Below, piece after piece: positions 37,173-44,827 of a stretch of 64,000 nt of DNA. How positions within the stretch are numbered: the first letter of the stretch is position 1; every line of letters begins with the position of its first letter. Origin of the DNA: Leptospiraceae bacterium (GTDB taxonomy: Bacteria; Spirochaetota; Leptospiria; Leptospirales; Leptospiraceae); the NCBI GenBank assembly GCA_024233875.1, contig JACKPB010000009.1, forward strand, positions 124,001 through 188,000, read 5' to 3'. The translations under genes were made by a program, and so were the position numbers. Below the pieces are notes generated by a model. The model did not search any database. It saw only the letters and a list, made by a program, of their open reading frames with translations, and was not told where the DNA came from.

Positions 37173-37937
37173 CTACTGATTCTTTTTAATAAACTCTTCT
37201 GCAAAAGCTAAGTAACTCTTAGCTCCTATTCCATCCGTATCATACACATTGATAGGCTTTCCAAACGAAGGTGCTTCCCCCAGTTTTATATTTCTGGGAA
37301 TCATTGCTTCAAATACTTTTTCCTGAAAGTACTGTCTAACATCTGAAGCAACCTGGTTGGCTAGATTAGTCCTCTTATCATACATTGTAAGAAGAACTCC
37401 CTCCAACTCTAATCCGGAATTCAAATTCTCCTGAACCAGGGAAATGATCTTCATCAGTTGGCTTAGCCCCTCTAAGGCAAAGTATTCTGTCTGCAAAGTT
37501 ATTATGACACTATCAGCAGAGGAAAGTGCATTCAAGGTAAGAAGTCCGAGAGATGGAGGACAATCGATGAGAACATAATCAAAATCATTTTTAATAGATT
37601 GAATAGCATCCTTAAGGGCAAATTCTTTTCTCTCTACATTTGCCAGGTCTATTTCAGCTCCACTCAAATTGATATTTGCCGGGAGTATAAATAAATTTTC
37701 ATAATCAGTTTTGATGATTGATTCTCTTATTGAGATTTCCTTCAATAGAACCTCATAGGTTGTTTTTTGAATTTGATTTACATCGATTCCCAAACCGGAA
37801 CCTGCATTGCCCTGAGGATCAATATCGACTACCAAAATTTTCTTCCCCATCGATGCGAGATTCGAGGAAAGATTTATAGAAGTTGTCGTTTTCCCAACGC
37901 CCCCTTTTTGATTACTGATTGCAATAATTTTACCCAT
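37173..37937 (-). CDS. parA: Chromosome partitioning ATPase ParA
   Basis: 254 residues. Deviant Walker A SNQKGGVGKTTTS (about 7-19), ILVVDIDPQGNAG and the Walker B-like YVLIDCPPSLG. ParA works with ParB to move the origin region. The start overlaps the end of rsmG by eight bases, so the order rsmG-parA-parB is one operon, as in many bacteria near the origin. Confidence 0.97.
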   Translation of the reverse strand: MGKIIAISNQKGGVGKTTTSINLSSNLASMGKKILVVDIDPQGNAGSGLGIDVNQIQKTTYEVLLKEISIRESIIKTDYENLFILPANINLSGAEIDLANVERKEFALKDAIQSIKNDFDYVLIDCPPSLGLLTLNALSSADSVIITLQTEYFALEGLSQLMKIISLVQENLNSGLELEGVLLTMYDKRTNLANQVASDVRQYFQEKVFEAMIPRNIKLGEAPSFGKPINVYDTDGIGAKSYLAFAEEFIKKNQ

Positions 37938-38658
37938 TGTATTCCCGAATCTCCTTTTGAATGACTTTCCAAAGTCTAGCTTTACCTGTCTCTTTCTGAA
38001 CTCTCTTTTTCAAGACTTTTACATTTCGTTCCCCCAAAAAATTCAATTCAGGAATCGAAAATTCACTCTGCTTATCAAATCCCATTCTTTCTAAAATTTC
38101 ACCTTCTATACGATCTAGATTTTTCAATTTTCCTAAATATGGAACAAAGCATCCACCCTGTTTGACCAAACCAGAGCAAACTTCCACCGACCACGGATAT
38201 GGGATAGCAGCTCTCATACTCACAAGATCGAATTTCTTTTTTACATTCTCTGCTCTGTCATAGATAAACCTAGGTTCACCGGGTAATTTCTGATTTCTAG
38301 CAAACTCTTCCAGATGTTTCATTTTTCTCTTCTGAGAATCGATAAAGGAAACACTCTTAAACTTTCCTATTAAGAAAAATAGATATCCGGGCAATCCGGG
38401 TCCAGTTCCTACATCCGCGAATTCTGTTTCACGTGAAACACGAAGAACATCCAGAACCTTAGCAGCAAAGAAATAGGAATCCATGATATGTCTTTCTAAA
38501 ATTAAATCTGAATCGGATTTAGAAAAGAACCCACCTTCATGATTTTTTAGAATTAAAAATTCATAAAAATTTTGGAGGTGAATCCAAAATTCCTCTTTTT
38601 GGGATTCTTCGCTAAGACCGGGAAAACGGGAAATGAATTCATATTTAACAGTGAGCAT
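37930..38658 (-). CDS. rsmG: 16S rRNA (guanine-N7) methyltransferase RsmG (GidB)
   Basis: 242 residues from the ATG at 38658, with AAGGTAGAAC upstream; a longer reading from 38712 would overlap a parS site. It methylates G527 of 16S rRNA in the cytoplasm. The SAM fold has EFADVGTGPGLPGYLFFLIG (motif I) and the following FIDSQKRKMKHLEEFARNQ. The C-terminal half contains VSMRAAIPYPWS. A parS site (38425-38440) lies inside its coding sequence, a familiar arrangement with the partition operon. Confidence 0.93.
   Translation of the reverse strand: MLTVKYEFISRFPGLSEESQKEEFWIHLQNFYEFLILKNHEGGFFSKSDSDLILERHIMDSYFFAAKVLDVLRVSRETEFADVGTGPGLPGYLFFLIGKFKSVSFIDSQKRKMKHLEEFARNQKLPGEPRFIYDRAENVKKKFDLVSMRAAIPYPWSVEVCSGLVKQGGCFVPYLGKLKNLDRIEGEILERMGFDKQSEFSIPELNFLGERNVKVLKKRVQKETGKARLWKVIQKEIREYNG
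38425..38440. promoter_or_regulatory. parS: parS site 1 (exact consensus)
   Basis: TGTTTCACGTGAAACA, the 16-bp palindromic parS consensus without mismatch, lies within rsmG, about 500 bases from parA. ParB is encoded 1.3 kb away. Confidence 0.95.
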
Positions 38659-38714
38659 AGTTCTACCTTGGTAAGTTAAGTTTAAAAAGAGAATAGCTTG
38701 AAGACGACACAATG

Positions 38715-38730
38715 CGTTTCACGTGAAACA
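38715..38730. promoter_or_regulatory. parS: parS site 2 (one mismatch)
   Basis: CGTTTCACGTGAAACA differs from the consensus only at the first base. It lies in the gap between rsmG and the lysine-rich protein gene. A sequence shared with the dnaN-proximal region follows it directly (ATTATGTCG at 38732). Confidence 0.9.
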
Positions 38731-38746
38731 TATTATGTCGTATATA

Positions 38747-39067
38747 TTACGGAAGGAGTGGAATTTTTTTAGGATTGAATTTGGGGTTAAACCCCTGTTC
38801 GAGCAAACTGGATATCGCTTGTTCAATTGTCATAGCAGGTTTGAGGTTGGAGGCAAAAATAGCTAAATTTTCGAATGCTTGCTTGGAGACTTCAACGTTT
38901 TGAATCTTGATTTTTTTGGTATCCAACATCACATTCACAAGACCCTGCCCGATAGTCTTTTTCTTAGCAGATACTGTTTGTGGTTTTTTCTTAACTTTGG
39001 ATTTTTGGGCAACTCTCTTCTTGGATACCTGTTTTCCCTTTGCATTGGCTGGAGTATTTTTGGGCAT
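38747..39067 (-). CDS. Small lysine-rich basic protein (histone-H1-like tail)
   Basis: 106 residues. The first 45 are rich in lysine, alanine and serine/threonine (KKRVAQKSKVKKKPQTVSAKK, 14 or so lysines), like histone-H1-type DNA-binding tails. The last 60 form a compact helical part (EVSKQAFENLAIFASNLKPAM). It ends 16 bases after parS site 2 and is probably a nucleoid-associated protein. That is an inference from charge and location, as I recognise no family. The start ATG at 39067 has a modest ribosome site (GGTGG). Confidence 0.6.
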   Translation of the reverse strand: MPKNTPANAKGKQVSKKRVAQKSKVKKKPQTVSAKKKTIGQGLVNVMLDTKKIKIQNVEVSKQAFENLAIFASNLKPAMTIEQAISSLLEQGFNPKFNPKKIPLLP

Positions 39068-39355
39068 TGCTGGTCACCACCGTTTTATTTTTAATTTCGG
39101 TAGAACTTGAAATTTCCAATGAGTTATTTTAAAGAACCTGATAGATTTGAAACATCCGGAAGAAATAGTCTTATGTTTCACTCTATTTAAAATAGAAACT
39201 TATGTTCTTAGTAAAGATTCCATCTCCAGAGAAAGGCCCCAAAAAGAGAAAATCTTGAAAATCTACCCTGTGGGTACTACAGGCCGAAATATCAAAATTT
39301 TCCAAATTTTGGGTATTCTCATATCAACGGAGAAACGAAAATTTCAGCAAATAGT

Positions 39356-39530
39356 TTACTAACTCACATTACGCAAAGAAGTGAAATGTGAGGTTGCAGG
39401 GAGCCTGCGGACAGCTTGGGCTATCGCCTAAACCCATATTTTTATTGATTTATTAGCAAAAAATGATTTTGATTTTAAACTAAAAAAAATTTGAAAAATA
39501 AAATACTGCGTAGGATGAGTTACTAATTCA
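39356..39530 (+). mobile_element. Family-2 element, about 175 bp with inverted ends
   Basis: Left end TTACTAACTCACATTACGCA (39356-39375); right end TGCGTAGGATGAGTTACTAA (39507-39526). The right end's reverse complement agrees with the left at 16 of 20 positions. The interior holds a GC-richer hairpin GCAGGGAGCCTGC. There is no coding capacity, so it is a MITE-like candidate. Its right half recurs at 11798-11879. Confidence 0.65.
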
Positions 39531-39812
39531 TTGCAAAGGGGCATTAGGACTTTTCTCTAGTAGAACAAATATCCTAGCCTCTAATTAGGTTTCATCAGCC
39601 ATTCTGACCTTGAACTAAGATTTTAGAGTAAACACAGAAGAGATCTTTGCTCATTAAATAAAGAAGAGGAAATAATTTTCCTCAAATCACAAAGAGGATA
39701 CAATTCAAAAAAATTAAACACCAATTCCCAAATTGCAATAATAGAAGAGATCAAGCATTCGTGACTGATGGAATAGATCTTATGATTTTTCAGGGAGATG
39801 AAAATTTTTATT

Positions 39813-39909
39813 TATAGTCATTTTCAGAAGGTTTGCGCATTCACAGAAGAATCATCTATAAAACGGCTACAAACCTTACGAAGAAATACGTAAGTATTTA
39901 TGAAAACCG
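39813..39909 (+). repeat. Family-1 dispersed repeat, copy E (complete)
   Basis: Runs from TATAGTCATTTTCAGAAGGT to AAGTATTTATGAAAACCG, 97 bp, and is the best-preserved copy besides B. It lies in the gene-free 39-41 kb region. Confidence 0.9.
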
Positions 39910-41148
39910 GTATAGAAGAAACTCAAATCCACTCTTTCATTCGAACTTTACTTTCCGAACATCCAAAAAATATTTCATTCTATGGATTTTTAGGAGCTGA
40001 GTGATGAAAAACAAAAAATTCCAGGAGTCTTGATAATAGATTACTTTAGAAAGATACAAATTGCATATTCAATTCAAAGTTGATGTATAGCTAGAAAATA
40101 GTACGCAACCCACCCACTCCAAACCGGAGACTACTTTGATTGGAAACTTTAGACCCTTGATTTCGTAACCGAATCTTTTAAAGAAAAATACAATAGGATT
40201 TCAGATAAGAACCCAAGTTTCATTTTTGAGTGCTTGAAAATAAATATGGATGAATTGAATTGCTTCATTAGTTTACAAAAGCAGAAAGGAAAATATGAGT
40301 ACATCGACTTAGAAGACACCCTATATCCATTTTGAGGTAGTACTGAGGAATTCATATTTTGCTAAAAAGAGAGAAACTGAATTGGGAAGGAAGGAATTTT
40401 TAGAAAAAAGGATAACTATCAATACTTAGAAAAATAATCTAAAGTAGATGGAAATGCTTGAATCCTATTTTTTCCGATGAAGTAGGACTTTGCATTCTGA
40501 AGAAATCTCTCCTGTTTAAAATGAAACCTGAATGGTGTTAAAAAGATTGTTCCACCCGCTCTCAATAAGTTTTAAGAATACAATTGCTAAAACTGAAATT
40601 CACAGACAACCGGAAGGTCCAGAAGAACAGTTCAGCGACCCTTCCCCAAACCTCACTCTATTACAGGCATAGAAATAAAATGAAAATTTAAAAGGCTACT
40701 GGATTTGAATTATAAGAAATAAGGATATCAAATAGAAACTTTTGAATGAATTGAACAAACCGTTTGGAATTATTTTCTTTTTGATCTTTTGAAAAACCGA
40801 AATTCATTCTGTTTTTTATTTAAACCATCTTATCTATATGTGCATACATCTAAAAAATTTTCAAATGGGTCGTGATTTTAAAAAAAAGATACATTCCGAA
40901 AAAATAAATTTCTTCATTTTTTCTCAATTTTAGATAGAATACTTGCCTATCAACAGAATAGAAGCCTAATGAAGGTTTGTACCAGAAGCATGAAGATTTT
41001 AAAGAAATAATGGAGTTTAAGCACAAAATCAATCTGATTGAAAAGAATTTAAATTAGATTTTTTAGTAAAAAACTCAATATTTTCCCATATTTTTACTAT
41101 GTCTCATTAAAAAAAAGTACACATTCTAAAAAAATATTATTTATTGGA

Positions 41149-41177
41149 TTGACCTTGCATAGGGCATTTCCGATATT
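41149..41177 (+). promoter_or_regulatory. Candidate promoter of the FcpA-like gene
   Basis: TTGACC (41149-41154), 17-base spacer, GATATT (41172-41177), in an A/T-rich upstream region with A-tracts that could act as an UP element. The gene's ATG is about 65 bases downstream. Confidence 0.5.
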
Positions 41178-41243
41178 AATTACGGGATAGATTTATTTAT
41201 AAGTCTGTCTTAAATATTGAAAGAGAGTTAAAGGTATAACAAG

Positions 41244-42149
41244 ATGAAGATTTTCAATAGACTAGTCATTCTCTTAGTGCTGATCAACTTTGGTATTCTA
41301 TATGCTCAGGATCCAGCTCCTGCAGGACAACCAGACAAAGCTGCAGCAAATAGTGAAGAAGAAGTTACCATTAAGGGCGAGCTTGTTCCGGATGATGATG
41401 CTAATCTTTCCGATGAAGAAAAAGCAAGAAAGAAAGAAATCATTAAGCAAGAAGCTATGTGGAAGAACCCCGACTTTGCTGGTTACAACAAAGCATTCGA
41501 GGATTTACACAAACTTTCCAAAGCTTTTGCTAACAATAAATACAGACTTGCACTTTCCGCTTACCAGTCTGGTATGAACACTATTCTCAAGATGAGAGAA
41601 AACATCGAGCAATACAGAAAAGAGCAATCTGAAAAGAAGCGTCTTGATGAAAAATGGTACTGGCAAAAAATCGATAGAAAAGCTAACGAAGAAAGATATA
41701 TTCAACGTGAAAAAATGGCTGCTAAATTAGCTGCAGTTACTTATTTCACTAAAGCGATCAATCACCTCGATGAAATAAAAAATCCTGACCTCAGAGAAGA
41801 GAAAGCATACAAAACACTTCTTTCTTCTGTTTACAGAGCATGGATTATGGCTGAATATGATACACAGAATTATCCTCAGTGTATTCCTATCATAGAGCTT
41901 TACCTCGAGCTTGATCTTAACGAAAAAGAGTACCCTGCTCATAAATACCTGGCTAGCTGCTATTCTTTCGAAGAAAACACTTTGAAAAAATACAAAGCCG
42001 GTAGCGATGACCAAGTACAAAAACTCAAGAACAAGAAAAACGTTCACCTTCTTAGAGCAACTGAGCTGAAGTATGGCAAAGGTTCTGTAGAATACAAACA
42101 CATTGTAGACATGGTGAATAGAGACGAAGTAATTTCTGTCACTCCTTAA
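41244..42149 (+). CDS. Exported helical TPR-like protein, candidate flagellar coiling protein FcpA
   Basis: 301 residues. The signal peptide MKIFNRLVILLVLINFGILYA is cleaved near A21/Q22. The mature protein begins with an acidic linker and then is entirely helical: YNKAFEDLHKLSKAFANNKY, YRLALSAYQSGMNTILKMR, VTYFTKAINHLDE and YPQCIPIIELYLELD resemble TPR pairs. From memory this pattern fits FcpA, the Leptospira flagellar sheath protein that coils the filament, but that cannot be confirmed here. A strong promoter candidate upstream and a very long terminator downstream suggest an abundant, stand-alone product. The alternative is an unrelated periplasmic TPR protein. Confidence 0.65.
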   Translation: MKIFNRLVILLVLINFGILYAQDPAPAGQPDKAAANSEEEVTIKGELVPDDDANLSDEEKARKKEIIKQEAMWKNPDFAGYNKAFEDLHKLSKAFANNKYRLALSAYQSGMNTILKMRENIEQYRKEQSEKKRLDEKWYWQKIDRKANEERYIQREKMAAKLAAVTYFTKAINHLDEIKNPDLREEKAYKTLLSSVYRAWIMAEYDTQNYPQCIPIIELYLELDLNEKEYPAHKYLASCYSFEENTLKKYKAGSDDQVQKLKNKKNVHLLRATELKYGKGSVEYKHIVDMVNRDEVISVTP

Positions 42150-42160
42150 TAACTTGCTCT

Positions 42161-42211
42161 TTCAATTTTAATAGAACAGCCCCGAAAGGGGTTGTTTTAT
42201 TAAATTGAAAT
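42161..42211 (+). terminator. Very long hairpin terminator after the FcpA-like gene
   Basis: Core AACAGCCCC, GAAA tetraloop, GGGGTTGTT, then T-rich. The pairing extends outward (TTTCAATTTTAATAGAACAG with GTTTTATTAAATTGAAA) to about 23 bp with one bulge. A GAAA-type GNRA loop adds stability. Confidence 0.92.
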
Positions 42212-42250
42212 CCCCTCCCCCTTACCACCTCCAATGAGAAATAAAAAACA

Positions 42251-42287
42251 CTGTTGAGGTTACTCAAACCTGAACTAATCTCAACAG
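42251..42287 (+). promoter_or_regulatory. Mutually exclusive hairpins in the prmC leader
   Basis: CTGTTGAG (42251-42258) pairs perfectly with CTCAACAG (42280-42287). The same left arm can instead pair locally: TTGAG (42254-42258), loop GTTA, CTCAA (42263-42267). The two structures cannot coexist. The outer stem ends seven bases before the prmC ATG, where no Shine-Dalgarno is visible. Confidence 0.45.
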
Positions 42288-42294
42288 ATTATCC

Positions 42295-43158
42295 ATGCAT
42301 CCAAAAGACTCTATACTTTATGTTTTAAGAAAATCCCAAGCTTTCTTGAAAGATAACGGAATCGAATCTTCTCGATTGGATGCTGAACTTTTATTATCAG
42401 AAGTTTTGAACTTCAATCGCGTTAAACTCTACACACATTTTGAATACAAACTTACAGAAGAGCAAAAAGACAATTATAGAAAATTATTAAAAGAGAGAGC
42501 TAAAAAGGTTCCTATTGCTTATCTCACTAAAAAGAAAAATTTTTATAATTCTACATTTTATGTAGATCCTTCCGTATTGATACCAAGACCCGAGACTGAA
42601 GAACTTGTAGAATGGGTTCTTAAAGATACTCCATCAATAGAAGAATACACCGTCTTAGATTTGTGCACCGGATCGGGTTGTTTAGGGATTTCTTTAAAGA
42701 GAGAAAGACCCAATTGGATACTGCATTTTTCTGATCTATCTATGGAAGCGCTTGAAGTTTGCAAAAAAAACTATTTCAGTATAATAGAAGATGATTCGTT
42801 CAATAATTTTTATATTTCAGATTTATTTGATAGCATCCCTATTAAAAAATTTAACCTTATCACTATCAACCCTCCTTATATACCCAGTACCGAAAAGGAA
42901 CTTCTATCAGCGGGTGTGTATGAATATGAACCCCATCTAGCTTTATTCCTGGATCATCATGAAGAATTTCTTACGAAATTAATTAAAAATCTCGATAATT
43001 ACATAGAAGACACAGGAAATTTGTTTATGGAAATTCATCCTGATTGGGAACCCATATTGAAGAAAATTGTATTACAAAGCAATAAACATATCGTATTTAA
43101 AAAAGACTATAGCAATAAAATAAGGATGGCAAAGATATCTAATGAGCTTACTCAATAA
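42295..43158 (+). CDS. prmC: Peptide chain release factor glutamine methyltransferase
   Basis: 287 residues. PrmC (HemK) methylates the GGQ glutamine of release factors with SAM in the cytoplasm. A helical N-terminal domain (about 1-80) includes SRLDAELLLSEVLNF. The SAM motif VLDLCTGSGCLGISL and the catalytic NPPYIPS follow, and IPRPETEELVEW precedes them. The ATG at 42295 lacks a clear ribosome site; a leader hairpin precedes it. The gene overlaps the peroxiredoxin gene by 17 bases. Confidence 0.95.
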   Translation: MHPKDSILYVLRKSQAFLKDNGIESSRLDAELLLSEVLNFNRVKLYTHFEYKLTEEQKDNYRKLLKERAKKVPIAYLTKKKNFYNSTFYVDPSVLIPRPETEELVEWVLKDTPSIEEYTVLDLCTGSGCLGISLKRERPNWILHFSDLSMEALEVCKKNYFSIIEDDSFNNFYISDLFDSIPIKKFNLITINPPYIPSTEKELLSAGVYEYEPHLALFLDHHEEFLTKLIKNLDNYIEDTGNLFMEIHPDWEPILKKIVLQSNKHIVFKKDYSNKIRMAKISNELTQ

Positions 43159-43588
43159 ACCGGCACCGGATTTTTCCTTAATAAATTCAGAAGGAGCAAA
43201 GGTATCTTTATCAGATTTTAAAGGAAAAAAAGTTCTTTTAGTGTTTTATCCCGGAGATGATACAGCTGTTTGCACCAAACAACTTTGCTCTTATAGTAGC
43301 GGATTTGAAGAATTTCAAAATTTAAACATAGAGATTCTGGGTATCAATAAAGATAGTGTAGAATCTCATAAAAAATTTAAAGAGAAATACAAATTGAATT
43401 TAAATCTATTGAGTGATCCCGATGGAAAGGTATGCAAAACATACAATGCATTAGGACTCATTGGGGTCAATAGGACTACTTACTTAATTGATGAAGAAAG
43501 TAAAATCATTTTTGAAAACACGGTACTCCCAATATTTTACAAAGACAAAGATGATATAATGACTTCTATTAAATCTTTGATTTCATAG
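43142..43588 (+). CDS. bcp: Thioredoxin-dependent peroxiredoxin (BCP/AhpC-TSA family)
   Basis: 148 residues. The family opening LNKPAPDFSLINSEGAKVSL is followed by the peroxidatic Cys44 and the resolving Cys49 five residues later (DTAVCTKQLCSY), as in atypical 2-Cys BCP enzymes. The usual P-x-x-x-T/S-x-x-C context is modified (PGDDTAVC). It reduces peroxides using thioredoxin in the cytoplasm. It overlaps prmC by 17 bases and precedes a protein of unknown function by six bases. Confidence 0.92.
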   Translation: MSLLNKPAPDFSLINSEGAKVSLSDFKGKKVLLVFYPGDDTAVCTKQLCSYSSGFEEFQNLNIEILGINKDSVESHKKFKEKYKLNLNLLSDPDGKVCKTYNALGLIGVNRTTYLIDEESKIIFENTVLPIFYKDKDDIMTSIKSLIS

Positions 43589-43594
43589 TTTACA

Positions 43595-44806
43595 ATGGAT
43601 AAGTCAATCCCTTACATCCCTCCTATTTCTAGATATACCCGCCAGGTATCTTATGAAGATTGGTTTCTCTCAACAGAATACTTTGAGAAAAAAGATTATT
43701 ACAATTCGTTTAAATACTTACTAAAATACATTAATGCTCCAATAGATATACCGGATTCAGACACTCTTGATCTAACAGTTCCCCAGGGTTCTGTCTATCT
43801 TCGTATCAAAGCAGATAAAGAGAAGTATTCATTTTCAATTCCATTTTTGAAGTTCACTAAAGATTCGAATCGAATAGCGGCTATGCGCAGAATGATTGAG
43901 CAGAATTTTTCATCTTTGATATTGAGTCAGATAGTGCTACGTGAGGATGAATTGTATTTTCACTATGAAGATAATATTTATAATGCAGAGCCTTATAAAA
44001 TCTATTTTACTCTTGATGAGATGTCCACTGAAGCTGACAACACAGATGACTATTATATAGATAGATTCAATCTGGAACATATCATTAAACCTGATTTAGA
44101 TTATTTTACCAGCGAAGAATATGAGAAATCAAAAGAACTCTTCTATACTATTCTGAATGATAGTATTGCAGGTTCGGAATACTTTGAAGGTAAGAGAAAT
44201 TATAATTCAGCCTGTGATTATTTGGCTCTATGTTTATTTAAGATAAAATATGTGATTTTTCCTCAGGGAATTTTAGGAAGAGAAATTCAAGAAATCTTAA
44301 ATTATATGTATTCTAATGAAGGTGTTAATACAATACTAAACAACACCAGATTGAAAATTAAAAAATTAATAGAAATTGAAGAATCCAAATTCAAAGACAG
44401 TCTTTTTCATCCAAAATTCTTTATACCTATCAAACCGCGATTAGATTTGATTAAATTGCAGGAAATACTAAAACCCATCCAAGAAAAAACTCAAGAGATT
44501 ATAGGGAATAAAGCCTACCAGGAATCAGGAATCTATATTCTCTACAATTTGTACTATATCTTAGATGGATACTCGATAAATTCTCACCTTCAGGATTCCA
44601 TAGAGCATGCTCTATCAGATGTTTCACAGAAAGACTGGAAGTTTACATCTGATTATTTATTAAAATTAATTAATAATATTATGATTATTAAACTAGATGA
44701 GGAAGGAAATATCACTTCAGGTACACTCGATATATTTGAGACAAGCAAAGAGAAGAAAAGTAAAATGAATTCGATTTTTTCAAAAATCCGAAATATTTTC
44801 AAATAA
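43595..44806 (+). CDS. Unknown protein, partner of the adjacent protease, with a possible chaperone-like N-terminal domain
   Basis: 403 residues, no signal peptide or membrane segment. The N-terminal half has the alternating pattern of a YbjN/type-III-chaperone-like fold: SVYLRIKADKEKYSFSIPFL, RIAAMRRMIEQNFSSLILSQ, EDELYFHYEDNIYNAEPYK. The C-terminal 200 residues are helical and charged and end in a basic tail (KKSKMNSIFSKIRNIFK). I recognise no family. It ends 21 bases before the protease gene, so the two are very likely co-expressed. A substrate or regulator relationship with the protease is inferred only from this. Confidence 0.6.
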   Translation: MDKSIPYIPPISRYTRQVSYEDWFLSTEYFEKKDYYNSFKYLLKYINAPIDIPDSDTLDLTVPQGSVYLRIKADKEKYSFSIPFLKFTKDSNRIAAMRRMIEQNFSSLILSQIVLREDELYFHYEDNIYNAEPYKIYFTLDEMSTEADNTDDYYIDRFNLEHIIKPDLDYFTSEEYEKSKELFYTILNDSIAGSEYFEGKRNYNSACDYLALCLFKIKYVIFPQGILGREIQEILNYMYSNEGVNTILNNTRLKIKKLIEIEESKFKDSLFHPKFFIPIKPRLDLIKLQEILKPIQEKTQEIIGNKAYQESGIYILYNLYYILDGYSINSHLQDSIEHALSDVSQKDWKFTSDYLLKLINNIMIIKLDEEGNITSGTLDIFETSKEKKSKMNSIFSKIRNIFK

Positions 44807-44827
44807 TGTCTAGAGGACTTTTATATA

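Larger units (their letters stand above)
39068..41243. other. 2.2-kb region without intact genes: repeats and decayed gene fragments
   Basis: No continuous, well-supported reading frame is present. Contents: a family-2 element (39356-39530), a family-1 repeat (39813-39909), and scattered open fragments interrupted by stops. One (about 40152-40334, plus) reads TLDFVTESFKEKYNRISD then stops at TGA after 60 codons. Another (near 40460-40540) contains FSDEVGLCILKK, weakly like the DE region of IS630-type transposases. The far right (40830-41220) is extremely AT-rich and contains the promoter of the next gene. It separates minus-strand genes on the left from plus-strand genes on the right. Confidence 0.8.

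Noticed and set aside
39174..39190. A TGTTTCAC half-site like parS at about 39174
   Set aside because: Only the left half matches; the right half reads TCTATTTA, so it is not a parS site.
40460..40540. A fragment reading FSDEVGLCILKK as an IS630-type transposase remnant
   Set aside because: Only about a dozen residues are similar, with stops on both sides; not enough to call a pseudogene, so it is mentioned only within the region entry.
40840..40860. TGTGCATAC near 40849 as a possible DnaA box in the 39-41 kb gap
   Set aside because: It differs from the consensus at one position and is isolated, so support is too weak to list.
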